A stretch of 64,000 nt of DNA, from contig NZ_JBOBFV010000003.1 in NCBI RefSeq assembly GCF_050587365.1, positions 310,001-374,000 on the forward strand, written 5' to 3'. The notes beneath the pieces are model-generated. The model was not told the DNA's origin. It saw nothing but the letters and a program-made list of their open reading frames with translations, and ran no database searches. Position numbers and translations under genes: made by a program. Every line of letters begins with the position of its first letter. Position 1 is the stretch's first letter. This DNA is from Plantibacter auratus (GTDB taxonomy: Bacteria > Actinomycetota > Actinomycetes > Actinomycetales > Microbacteriaceae). Below are positions 8,837 to 17,150 of this stretch, piece after piece.

Positions 8837-10114
8837 GTGAGACCGGCGGACTTCGACGCGTTCTCCGTCGCCGCACGCGTCCTCTCGTCAGCGCCGCTGG
8901 CCGCCGCGTTCGCCACCATCGCCGTCGCGACCGCCTTCGGCGAGCACCTCGTCACGAGCCTGATCGGTGTCGCCGGTTTCAGCGCGATGCTCGTCGGCCT
9001 CACGACGATCGGCACGGGCATCCTCCTCGCACGCCTCCCCATCATCGAGTGGCGTGGCCTCCTGCCGATCTCGGTCCTGCTGTTCCTCGCCTGGAGCGCG
9101 GTGTCGGTGGTGTGGAGCGCCACGCCCCTCGCGACCCTACCCGCCATCGGCGGGCAGCTCGCGTGGGCCTTCATCGCCATCGTGATCGCGCTGACCCGCG
9201 ACACCATCCAGATCGTCCGGGCGACGGGCACCGCCTTCCGCGCACTCCTCGGCACGTCCCTGGCGCTCGAGGTCGTGAGCGGCGTCCTCATCGACACCCC
9301 GCTGCCGTTCCTCGGGATCAGCGGGAACCTCGCCTTCGGCGGCCCCTTGGAAGGGGTCTTCGGAACCCGGAGCGCCCTCGGCATCGCAGCCCTGCTCGGT
9401 CTCGTCACCTTCGTCGTCGAATGGCGGACCCGTTCCGTGCGGCACGGGGTGACGATCGGGTCCATCGCCCTCGCCATCGGGCTCATCCTCGGCACGCGCT
9501 CGCCGAGCGTCGCACTCCTCGCCGCGGCCCTCGGCATCGCGACCGCCGTGCTCTACGTCTTCAGGCAACTCCGACCGGAACTCCGCCGCACCTGGCAGTT
9601 CGTCCTCCTCACCGTCCTCGCGCTCGTCGGCCTGGTCGGGTACCTCCTCCGATCCGAGGTGTTCCGCGTCCTCGGTCTCGGGCTCGAGATCGAGCAACGC
9701 TACGCGCTCTGGCAGGAGACCCTGAGACGCCTGGCCCCGAGCGAACTCAACGGCTGGGGGTGGACGGGCGGCTGGGTCTCCGATGCGGTCCCGTACCGGT
9801 TCATCGACGCGAGCCTCGGCCGCACGAACGACTCGGCGTTGAACGCCTACCTGGACGTGTACCTGCAGCTCGGACTGATCGGGCTCGCCCTGTTCCTCCT
9901 CCTCGGCGGTCTGGCGCTCGTGCGGACCTGGCTCATCGCGACCAATCGGCGCAGCGTCGTGCACGTCTGGGCCGCGCTCATCGTCGTGACCCTGCTCGCA
10001 TCGGGCGCTGCCGAGAGCAGCCTGCTGCTGAGCGGTGGCTGGCTGCTCCTCGTCGTCTGCGCGGTCATCGGTGCCGGCGGGCTGAGCTGGCGGCACAAGC
10101 TTCCGGAACGCTGA
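8837..10114 (+). CDS. Wzy / O-antigen-ligase-family membrane protein 2
   Basis: A 425-residue homologue of the preceding protein, GTG start seven bases after its stop. The same landmarks recur: ISGNLAFGGPLEGVFGTRSA, EQRYALWQETLRRLAPSELN and LNGWGWTGGWVSDAVPYRF, and SALNAYLDVYLQLGLIGLAL, where the His of the usual HNxxL turn is replaced by a Leu-Asn context. Together they look like an ancient tandem duplication with divergent roles, for example one polymerase and one ligase (inference). It converges on the priming transferase at 10137 with a 22-base gap. Confidence 0.83.
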   Translation: MRPADFDAFSVAARVLSSAPLAAAFATIAVATAFGEHLVTSLIGVAGFSAMLVGLTTIGTGILLARLPIIEWRGLLPISVLLFLAWSAVSVVWSATPLATLPAIGGQLAWAFIAIVIALTRDTIQIVRATGTAFRALLGTSLALEVVSGVLIDTPLPFLGISGNLAFGGPLEGVFGTRSALGIAALLGLVTFVVEWRTRSVRHGVTIGSIALAIGLILGTRSPSVALLAAALGIATAVLYVFRQLRPELRRTWQFVLLTVLALVGLVGYLLRSEVFRVLGLGLEIEQRYALWQETLRRLAPSELNGWGWTGGWVSDAVPYRFIDASLGRTNDSALNAYLDVYLQLGLIGLALFLLLGGLALVRTWLIATNRRSVVHVWAALIVVTLLASGAAESSLLLSGGWLLLVVCAVIGAGGLSWRHKLPER

Positions 10115-10136
10115 ACCCGGCCCGAGCGGCGCCGGA

Positions 10137-11582
10137 TCACCGTGCATCGGTTCCCGGGGCGACGACCGCCCGCACCGTCTGCGCGAGGATCTTCAGGTCG
10201 ATCGCGGCCGACCGGTTCTCCACGTAGTACAGGTCGAGATCGACGGAGTCGTCCCAGGAGAGGTTGGACCGCCCGCTGACCTGCCACAGTCCACTCATAC
10301 CCGGCTTGACCAGGAGGCGTCGCTGGGCGAGCAGGTCGTAGCGTTCGACCTCCCACCCACGGTGAGGCCGCGGGCCGACGAGGCTCATCGAACCACCCAG
10401 GACGTTCAACAGCTGCGGGAGCTCGTCGAGCGAGTACTTCCGGAGGATCCGTCCGATCGGCGTCACGAGCGGGTTGTCCGGAACCTTCGAGAGCAGTTCG
10501 TCCGCATGCTGCTGCCTGGCGAGGGCTGCTCCGGTGTCGGCGTCTGCGGCCATCGAGCGGAACTTCAGGATCTGGAAGGGGCGGCCGCGCAGGCCGACGC
10601 GCTCCTGCCGGTACAGCACGGTCCCCCGACTCGTCGTCTTCACCGCGAGCGCGACCACGAGCATGACCGGGGCCAGGAGCAGGAGCAGCGTCGCGGAACC
10701 GATGACGTCGAACGCCCGCTTCGCCGCCGCCTCGAGCCGGGACAGCTCCAGGTGGTCGACGTGGATGAGTGGGATACCGGCCACCGCCTGCAGGTGCAGG
10801 CGGGTCGAGGCCACACCCGTGAGCGTCGGCGCGATGATGAACTTCACCCCGCGCTCGCTGAGGTCCCAACCGAGGCGGCGGAGCTCGGCGGGGGTGAGTT
10901 CGACGGGGCCGACGAGGATCACCGTGTCCGCTTCGACCTCCTCGGCGGCGTCGACGATCGAGGGTCGCCCGGTGAGGACGGGGGCACCCACGATGCGGTC
11001 ATCGTCGACGATGCCCGGGGTCGCGACGCCCACCACCCGATGCCCTGCCCAGTCTCCCCGGCGCATGCGCTCGGCGACATGCACCGCCTGGTCGCGGTCC
11101 CCCACGAGCAGCGTGCGGTAGACGAGTGCGCTTCCGCGTCGCCGCGCACGGAGGTGTCGACGGGCGCCCCAGCGGACCGCCAGGAGGAGGGCGACCCCGA
11201 GCGGCATGGCGGTGAGCAGGAACCCGCGTCCGATCTCGAGCTTGAGGAGGTAGGACGCCATCGCCACCGTGCCGAAGACCGTCGTCGTCACGACGACGAC
11301 CCGCCGATACGGCGTCCAGCCGTCCGCCAGGACCCGCGGGTGGCGCGACCGGGCAGCCGCCAGGGGCGACCACCACGCGACGGCGAGCGCGAGGGTGACC
11401 GCCGGGTAGCCCAGGTCGAGGCGTCCGAACGGCCCCACGACCTCCACGGTCCCGCGCCAGTACGCGTCCCACCACAGGAGCTGGGTCACGGTGAGCGCCA
11501 GGGTGACGGCCAGGAGGTCGAGGACGAGGACCATGCGCGAGCACCGTCGCTCCCAGCAGCGGCGGGCTTCGACGAAGGGCAT
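10137..11582 (-). CDS. Exopolysaccharide polyprenyl glycosylphosphotransferase (priming enzyme)
   Basis: A 481-residue WcaJ/WbaP-type enzyme that moves a sugar-1-phosphate onto undecaprenyl phosphate and so starts a repeat unit. The N-terminal half has four or five hydrophobic segments and a nucleotide-binding-like stretch (TLLVGDRDQAVHVAERM). The C-terminal catalytic domain, from about residue 285, shows KTTSRGTVLYRQERVGLRG, ILKFRSMAADAD, LDELPQLLNVLGGSMSLVGP, then RP and LLVKPGMSGLWQVSGRSNL. The ATG at 11582 has GGGAGG eight bases upstream; the frame stays open further but runs antisense to the next gene. It is the only obvious priming enzyme here. Confidence 0.93.
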   Translation of the reverse strand: MPFVEARRCWERRCSRMVLVLDLLAVTLALTVTQLLWWDAYWRGTVEVVGPFGRLDLGYPAVTLALAVAWWSPLAAARSRHPRVLADGWTPYRRVVVVTTTVFGTVAMASYLLKLEIGRGFLLTAMPLGVALLLAVRWGARRHLRARRRGSALVYRTLLVGDRDQAVHVAERMRRGDWAGHRVVGVATPGIVDDDRIVGAPVLTGRPSIVDAAEEVEADTVILVGPVELTPAELRRLGWDLSERGVKFIIAPTLTGVASTRLHLQAVAGIPLIHVDHLELSRLEAAAKRAFDVIGSATLLLLLAPVMLVVALAVKTTSRGTVLYRQERVGLRGRPFQILKFRSMAADADTGAALARQQHADELLSKVPDNPLVTPIGRILRKYSLDELPQLLNVLGGSMSLVGPRPHRGWEVERYDLLAQRRLLVKPGMSGLWQVSGRSNLSWDDSVDLDLYYVENRSAAIDLKILAQTVRAVVAPGTDAR

Positions 11583-11765
11583 GACGGTGGCCTCCCTGGG
11601 GATGTTCCGGTGTGCATCGGATCGAGCCTCGGCGCGCACCGGTCGGTGGGCGAGGTCGATGGCCGGAGTGCGAGACGACCCGGCGACAATCGAGCATAAT
11701 GTATTCGACCAACTGAAGTATCCGATTCCAGCGCAACGCTCGGTGTCGATCCGGACGGAGCACCC
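11583..11765. promoter_or_regulatory. Divergent intergenic region with AT-rich core
   Basis: The 183 bases between the priming transferase and the pyruvyl transferase contain an AT-rich core around 11690-11730 with CATAAT and TGTATT on the plus strand and TACATT on the minus strand. These are plausible -10 boxes for both divergent genes; clear -35 boxes are not seen. Confidence 0.4.
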
Positions 11766-12686
11766 ATGCCCTACCTCGAGACCATGCGACAGCGCGCCGA
11801 AGCCTCCTTCGTCGAGCTGCATCGCGGTGTCACCGAACTCCACTACACGCAGTTCCCCGATCACCGGAACTCGGGCGACTCGGCCATCGCCCTCGGACAG
11901 GCCAGGTTCTGGCGCACACACGACATCGCCGTCCGCACGACCTCGAGCGCCGGCAGCATCCCGGAGCGGGTCCGGGACTCGTCGATCCCGGTCCTCATCC
12001 AGGGCGGCGGCAATCTCGGAGGCCTCTACCCGGTGCTGAGCGAGGCTCGCTACGATCTCGCAGAGCACCTCCCGGTCGACACGTTGCTCATCCAGGCACC
12101 GCAGTCGGTCGTGTTCCCTACGGATGCAGACCGCCGGGCGTTCTCCCGACGGTTCGCCGCCCGGCCCAAGCTGCGGGTCGCCGTTCGCGACCAGAGCTCC
12201 TACGACCTCCTCCGCGACGAGGTCGACGACCTCAACCTCTCGCCGGACGCGGTGCATCTCCTCGGCCCGATCAGCGCCCCCGAACCGACGCAGCGACGCA
12301 TCGTCATCGCCCGGACGGACGATGAGACCGCGGGTGGGCTCGCGGACTCCGAGAGCGCCGACTGGCCGGCCGACCCCCTGGACCTCCGGGCGCACGAGTG
12401 GCTCGGCTGGCGGGCGGCGAAGCACCCGGTGTTGAAACCCCTCATGGAGCGCGACCATGCCGCGTGGATGCGGCGAGCCGAACGCCGATTCGACGCCGCC
12501 GTCCGGCTGATCGCCCGCGGCGAGGTGGTCGTCACCGATCGCCTCCACGCCATGCTCATCGGGCTGCAGATGGGCCGCCGGGTCGTCGCGCTCGACAACA
12601 ACAACCGCAAGCTGTCGAACTACGCGGAGACCTGGTTCGGTGACCTCCAGCCGAGGTTGCGCTTCGAGCACACGATCCGTCCGTGA
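11766..12686 (+). CDS. Polysaccharide pyruvyl transferase family protein
   Basis: A 306-residue WcaK/CsaB-like protein. The family transfers pyruvate from phosphoenolpyruvate as a ketal onto a sugar, adding negative charge to surface glycans. Seen: the N-terminal FPDHRNSGDSAIALGQARFW, IPVLIQGGGNLGGLYPVLSE, LIQAPQSVVFP, VAVRDQSSYDLL, and the conserved C-terminal EVVVTDRLHAMLIGLQMG followed by ALDNNNRKL. It overlaps the next gene by four bases (GTGA), which argues for translational coupling. Confidence 0.88.
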   Translation: MPYLETMRQRAEASFVELHRGVTELHYTQFPDHRNSGDSAIALGQARFWRTHDIAVRTTSSAGSIPERVRDSSIPVLIQGGGNLGGLYPVLSEARYDLAEHLPVDTLLIQAPQSVVFPTDADRRAFSRRFAARPKLRVAVRDQSSYDLLRDEVDDLNLSPDAVHLLGPISAPEPTQRRIVIARTDDETAGGLADSESADWPADPLDLRAHEWLGWRAAKHPVLKPLMERDHAAWMRRAERRFDAAVRLIARGEVVVTDRLHAMLIGLQMGRRVVALDNNNRKLSNYAETWFGDLQPRLRFEHTIRP

Positions 12687-14020
12687 CCTCCGGGCAGCCT
12701 TCCGCGCAGCTGACGCGGCGGGACGCGGCCAGAGCCCGCGCGGAGGCCAGCGCCCACCGTGCCGCGTGGCGTCGGCAGCTGACGCGACCGACGCCCGATA
12801 TCGGCGGGCGGGGACCTGACCGTCCGCTCGCCGGCGGTGCGCTCCTCATGATCGCCTCGCTCCTCGCGCTCGCCTGGGTGGCAGCCGACCAACCAGGACT
12901 GCCCGGGCACTTCGCGAACGACGAGGGCACGATCATCAGCGTGAACCGGGGGACGTTCACCGAGGCCGACTCGTCGTTCCAGCTCATCGCCGCGGTCTAC
13001 CGCTGGATGGGCCTCGCCGAGCTGCCGACGCTCGCCGCCCTCGTCGGTGTCGCGAGCTACCTGCTCGTCTTGACGGTGGCGATCTCGCGCACCCGGACGA
13101 CGACCGCCGAGTGGGTGGACTGGGCCATCATCATCAGCTGCGTCGCACTCGCCGCCGTCTACCACGGCGCGTACACGAAGGACCTGCTGACCGTGGGCGC
13201 GGTACTCGCCCTCATCGCGCACCGTGGACGGGGCCTGTCGGCCGAGCTGGTGCCGGTGGCCGCGATGCTGCTCTACGCCCAGGGCTTCCGCACGTACTGG
13301 TTCCTCGTAGCCGGCCTCTATCTGGCGCTCCGTCTCGCGCTGCGGGCGCGGCGCGGCTGGACAGCCACGCTGGCGGTCATTCTCACGCTCTACGCCGGGC
13401 TCTCCGTCGTCTTCCCGCTGATCGTCGGTGTCGACCTCGACCACTACCGCCTCACGGTGAACGAGCACCGCAGCGCGGAATCGGTCAACACCCTGATCGT
13501 GCAGTTCTTCCCCGGTGCCGGCCCCGTGTCCGGGTTCGTCAACAGTGCCCTCACCTTCGCCTCGTTCATCATCCCGATCCCGCTGATGCTTCGCGGCGGG
13601 GCGATCTACCTCGTCGTCGCGCTCGTCCTGCTCGCCATCTGGGGGTCGCTCATCGCCGCGATCCGGTCGGCGAGGATCCGAGCGCCCCGCGGCTCGTCGG
13701 TCCTCACGGCGTTCCAGAACCGGTTGTTCGCGGCGATCCTCGCCTTCCTGATCGTGCAGTCGATCTTCGAGCCGGACTACGGCTCGTTCCTCCGGCATCT
13801 CACACCGATGCTGATCGTCGCCGTGTGCCTCCTCCTGAGCCTGCGGCCCGGAGCGACGGGAGCCCCGGCCCGGTGGGGGCCGCCATCCGCCGCATCTCGA
13901 AGGGGTCAGCGACCCGTGGACACGACGGATGCTGCCGCGACGCGCACGTCGGCCGCGACTCGCGCCCAGGAGAACGGACCCGCTGCGGCGAGCACACCCG
14001 CCGCGGAGAGCGCCTGGTAA
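12683..14020 (+). CDS. Polytopic membrane protein of the glycan cluster
   Basis: A 445-residue protein, GTG start overlapping the upstream stop by four bases. The first 50 residues are basic and cytoplasmic; about ten hydrophobic segments follow between residues 52 and 395, with an outside loop carrying FANDEGTIISVNRGTF after the first helix. The C-terminal 60 residues are Ala, Thr and Arg rich and low in complexity, and are encoded antisense to the end of the next gene. No family could be named; a polymerase or acyl/glycan-modifying role is possible from context only. The last 115 bases overlap the convergent gene, which is unusual. Confidence 0.7.
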   Translation: MTSGQPSAQLTRRDAARARAEASAHRAAWRRQLTRPTPDIGGRGPDRPLAGGALLMIASLLALAWVAADQPGLPGHFANDEGTIISVNRGTFTEADSSFQLIAAVYRWMGLAELPTLAALVGVASYLLVLTVAISRTRTTTAEWVDWAIIISCVALAAVYHGAYTKDLLTVGAVLALIAHRGRGLSAELVPVAAMLLYAQGFRTYWFLVAGLYLALRLALRARRGWTATLAVILTLYAGLSVVFPLIVGVDLDHYRLTVNEHRSAESVNTLIVQFFPGAGPVSGFVNSALTFASFIIPIPLMLRGGAIYLVVALVLLAIWGSLIAAIRSARIRAPRGSSVLTAFQNRLFAAILAFLIVQSIFEPDYGSFLRHLTPMLIVAVCLLLSLRPGATGAPARWGPPSAASRRGQRPVDTTDAAATRTSAATRAQENGPAAASTPAAESAW

Positions 14021-15018
14021 CGATCGGCGTCGGCGAGGATCTCCTCCAAAGCGTCGGCGAGCGCGGTCGACGTCAGCGTCGTGGCCACGATGCCCGATCC
14101 TGACGCGATCGCCTGCTCGGCGAGGCCGCCGACCGGCGTCACGACGGAGGGTACCCCGAGCGCCATCGCGTAGGCGAGCACACCGGACTGGCTGGCCTCG
14201 GTGTACGGCAGGAGGGCGATGTCGAACCCGCCGACCACCTGCGCGATCTCCTCCTGGCCGACCCAGCGGTTCTCGAGCTCGTCGTCCTCGTGTCGGAGGA
14301 GGTCGAGGGCGTCGTCGGTTCCGGACCCGACGACCCGCAACCGGACCCGGATCCCGCGGCGGCGCAGTTCGGTGATCGCTTCCACCCCCAGACCGAGCCC
14401 CTTGTACGCCGAAAGCCGACCGAAGCATCCGATGACCGGAACACCCTCCCGGTACGTCGACCGGACCACGGCACGGTCCGCGTCGACACGGTACGCGGCA
14501 TGGACGGTCTCGTGGACGCGGTCTGCGCGGAACTCGCCACGGGACGTGAGTGCGGCAGCGACCGGCGCGGAGAACGCGATCGCTCCGTCCGCCGCCCTGC
14601 GCTCGGCACGACGCAGGAGATGCTCGAGCCGCGAGAAGTCCCCGGGGTGCATGGCCGCGTCATGAACGCAGAGCAGACTCCGACGACCGCCGAAGCGGAA
14701 CACGGGCGCGACCACCCCCTGCCAGAGCTGCTCCATGGCGATGACGACGACGTCGATGCGATGCCGCCGGAGGAAGCGGTCGAGCCGGAGCGCCGCCCAG
14801 AGGAGGCGTGGGAGGCCGAGCACCGCGCCGCGCTTGTCGCGATACGTGCGGATCGTGAAGGACGGCACACCGAGGGCGACGAACCGATCGGCCACCTCGG
14901 CGTCGAGCGAGTGCGACACGACGACGTCGCACCCGCCGTCGCGGAGCGCCTGAGCCAACTCGGCGGCGAAGAGCGGGCCCGCACCGGTGCGGCCCCACTG
15001 CACGACAGCGACCCGCAT
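13906..15018 (-). CDS. Family 4 glycosyltransferase
   Basis: A 370-residue GT-B retaining glycosyltransferase. The N-domain begins MRVAVVQWGRTGAGPLFAAE; the C-domain has VIGCFGRLSAYKGLGLGVEA, LPYTEASQSGVLAYAMALGV and PSVVTPVGGLAE. The ATG at 15018 shares its A with the TGA of the upstream GT4 gene (TGATG), so the two are coupled. Donor and acceptor are unknown. The 3' end overlaps the convergent membrane-protein gene by 115 bases. Confidence 0.87.
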   Translation of the reverse strand: MRVAVVQWGRTGAGPLFAAELAQALRDGGCDVVVSHSLDAEVADRFVALGVPSFTIRTYRDKRGAVLGLPRLLWAALRLDRFLRRHRIDVVVIAMEQLWQGVVAPVFRFGGRRSLLCVHDAAMHPGDFSRLEHLLRRAERRAADGAIAFSAPVAAALTSRGEFRADRVHETVHAAYRVDADRAVVRSTYREGVPVIGCFGRLSAYKGLGLGVEAITELRRRGIRVRLRVVGSGTDDALDLLRHEDDELENRWVGQEEIAQVVGGFDIALLPYTEASQSGVLAYAMALGVPSVVTPVGGLAEQAIASGSGIVATTLTSTALADALEEILADADRYQALSAAGVLAAAGPFSWARVAADVRVAAASVVSTGR

Positions 15019-16082
15019 CAGGCCACCTGCGGTATCCGGTAGGCCTCGGCGAGCGCCGTCCGCTGATGGGCGGGGGTGTGGCCCCGAAGGCGATCCGACC
15101 AGCTGGCGACGTTCGTCTCGGCCCACGCGGCGAACGCCCGGGGTCCGGCCAGTCTGCTGGCGATCAGCGCCTCGAGACCACCGTCGAGTGTGAGGGCGTC
15201 CGGGAGCGTCCCGAACGCGGCGATCGGCCGGACGAGCGACGGGACACCGGCCTGCACCGCCTCCAGGACGGCGAGCGGGAACCCCTCCCAGGCGGCGGTG
15301 TGGAGGTAGACGTCGCTGTGCGCGAGCCGTCTGCCCACCTCGGCATGCGGGATCCACCCGGTGACGTGCACACCGGAGGCCTCCAACCGGGCGACGTCGT
15401 CGTCCGCGCCATCACCCATCCAGACCGGGACCACCTCGATCCCTCGGGCACGGATCGACGCCGCGGCGTCGGCGAACCGCATCGGATCCTTCTGTGGAGC
15501 GATGCGTCCGAGACTCGCGACCAGCAGCGGCCGGTGCCGCCCCGCGCCCTCTCGGCGGGCATCGGGCAGTGGAACCGAGACGACGTTCGGTACGTGGACG
15601 ACGCGCGGCCGGAGGGGGCCGCGACGTTCCGCCGCTGCTGCTTCGCCCTCGGAACAGGCGGCGATGGTCTCGACGTTGAAGGACAGCAACCATTCGGCGG
15701 CGCGGAACGTACGGCGGCTCCAGACGGAGAGGTCGGCGCGCTCGAACGCGTAACAGTGCGGGGTGTAGACGATGCGGGTCCGCGGCGAGCTGCGCAGGGC
15801 GACCCGCGCGTACGCACCGGCGAAGCTCGAGTGGGCGTGCACGATGTCGGCCCCGGTACGACGGCGCACCCGCCGGATCGCCCGCACGGCAGCGAGCGGC
15901 CGCCGCCCGAGCGCGGTCACGGAGGCGAAGCAGTCGGACAGCGTCTCGTCGAGCGGAGCGCCGTCCGGGATCTGCGCGAGCAGGTGATGTTCGACGCCCG
16001 GCGGTGAATTCCGCACGTAGGCCTCGATCGCCACGGGGATCCCACCCGCGTAGCAGTCGGTGACATGGAGCACGGTCGTCAT
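15018..16082 (-). CDS. Family 4 glycosyltransferase
   Basis: A 354-residue GT4 protein: N-domain MTTVLHVTDCYAGGIPVAIE and DIVHAHSSFAGAYARVAL; C-domain VASLGRIAPQKDPMRFADAA, GDGADDDVARLEASGV and YLHTAAWEGFPLAVLEAVQA, which holds the E-x7-E type motif. An ATG at 16082 fits the fold start; longer frames upstream run into the divergent promoter region. It is the first gene of a two-gene unit with the next GT4 and diverges from the GT2 at 16203. Confidence 0.88.
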   Translation of the reverse strand: MTTVLHVTDCYAGGIPVAIEAYVRNSPPGVEHHLLAQIPDGAPLDETLSDCFASVTALGRRPLAAVRAIRRVRRRTGADIVHAHSSFAGAYARVALRSSPRTRIVYTPHCYAFERADLSVWSRRTFRAAEWLLSFNVETIAACSEGEAAAAERRGPLRPRVVHVPNVVSVPLPDARREGAGRHRPLLVASLGRIAPQKDPMRFADAAASIRARGIEVVPVWMGDGADDDVARLEASGVHVTGWIPHAEVGRRLAHSDVYLHTAAWEGFPLAVLEAVQAGVPSLVRPIAAFGTLPDALTLDGGLEALIASRLAGPRAFAAWAETNVASWSDRLRGHTPAHQRTALAEAYRIPQVA

Positions 16083-16124
16083 GTCTGCCGCTCGTCGAAC
16101 GGGATGAGCGGGTGGACGACGACG

Positions 16125-16170
16125 ATCAGGCTCATATCTCATATGTTGTATGTTAGTCGACGGCAAAGTT
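16125..16170. promoter_or_regulatory. AT-rich divergent promoter core
   Basis: A 40-base stretch rich in A and T (CATATCTCATATGTTGTATG and flanks) lies between divergent glycosyltransferase genes. TATGTT on the plus strand and TATGAG on the minus strand could serve as -10 boxes. No firm -35 boxes. Confidence 0.35.
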
Positions 16171-16202
16171 GGTCACCTCGCCCATGCCAGATCCGGAGGC
16201 CC

Positions 16203-17048
16203 GTGTACTCGATCGTCATTCCCTGCCGAAACGGCTCGGAGACCCTCGCCACGCAACTCGAAGCCCTGCTCGCTCAAGGCTCGTCCGTCGACATCGAGAT
16301 CATCGTCGCCGACAACGGCTCTGTCGACGGCACCGCAGCACTCGTCCGCCGGTTCAGTGAGAAGGACGGGCGCGTTCGCCTCGTCGACGCGAGCGGCAGG
16401 CCGGGTATCAACCACGCTCGCAACACCGGCATCCGGGCATCACGGGGTTCAGCGGTGCTCCTCTGCGATGCCGACGACGTCGTCCAGGCCGGCTGGATCG
16501 AGGCTCACCGGCGCGCGCTGGAAGCCGGTGCGGATTGCGTCGGCGGCGCGCTCGAGCGGACCCTCCCGGACGGCACACCTGCGGGAAGACAGGAGGCCGT
16601 CAGCACCGTGCACGGCTTCCATCCATGGCCGCCGGGAGCGAACTGTGGGTTTCAACGACGGGTGTTCGACCGGCTCGGTGGATTCGACGAGACCCTGCTC
16701 GGCGGTGGCGACGAGACGGACTTCTTCTGGCGGGCGGCGGCGGCTGGTCACCCGACCACCGCGGTCCCTGAGGCCGTGGTCGAGTACCGCCTTCGCGGTG
16801 ACCTTCGAGCCGTGGCTCGGCAGTTCTTCGGCTACGGCCGGGGAACGGTGCGGTTGTTCCGACGACACCGTGGGCTGGGCATGCCGAGGTCCTTCGGCTG
16901 GGAGCTCCCCATCGTCCTCGTCGTCGGAGCGCTCCAGGTCATCAGCCCGAGCCGCGACGGCACGCGCCGTCGACGTGGTGTCGAGCGGCTCTCGTCGAGG
17001 GCAGGGCGCGTATTCGAGAGCCTGCAATCGAGGACGTGGTACCTGTGA
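16203..17048 (+). CDS. Family 2 glycosyltransferase
   Basis: A 281-residue GT-A inverting transferase: YSIVIPCRNGSETLATQLEA, VADNGSVDGTAALVRRF, GINHARNTGIRASRG, LLCDADDVVQAGWIEAHRRA, then CGFQRRVFDRLGGFDETLL and GGGDETDFFWRAA. GTG at 16203 is chosen because the conserved fold starts there and GGAGG lies just upstream, although the spacing is short (three bases). An upstream in-frame start is possible. About 100 bases separate it from the flippase gene, probably in one unit. Confidence 0.85.
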   Translation: MYSIVIPCRNGSETLATQLEALLAQGSSVDIEIIVADNGSVDGTAALVRRFSEKDGRVRLVDASGRPGINHARNTGIRASRGSAVLLCDADDVVQAGWIEAHRRALEAGADCVGGALERTLPDGTPAGRQEAVSTVHGFHPWPPGANCGFQRRVFDRLGGFDETLLGGGDETDFFWRAAAAGHPTTAVPEAVVEYRLRGDLRAVARQFFGYGRGTVRLFRRHRGLGMPRSFGWELPIVLVVGALQVISPSRDGTRRRRGVERLSSRAGRVFESLQSRTWYL

Positions 17049-17150
17049 TCACGACGATCGTGGCATCCGACGACGACGAGGGTCCCGCCGACGCCACGAC
17101 AACGCTCACCGACCGAGACGCGGATCGACCACCGTGCGGGTGAGCGGACG

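Noticed and set aside
11583..12671. N-terminal extension of the priming transferase on the minus strand
   Set aside because: The extension is antisense to the pyruvyl transferase gene and has no family motifs; a good ribosome site marks the ATG at 11582.
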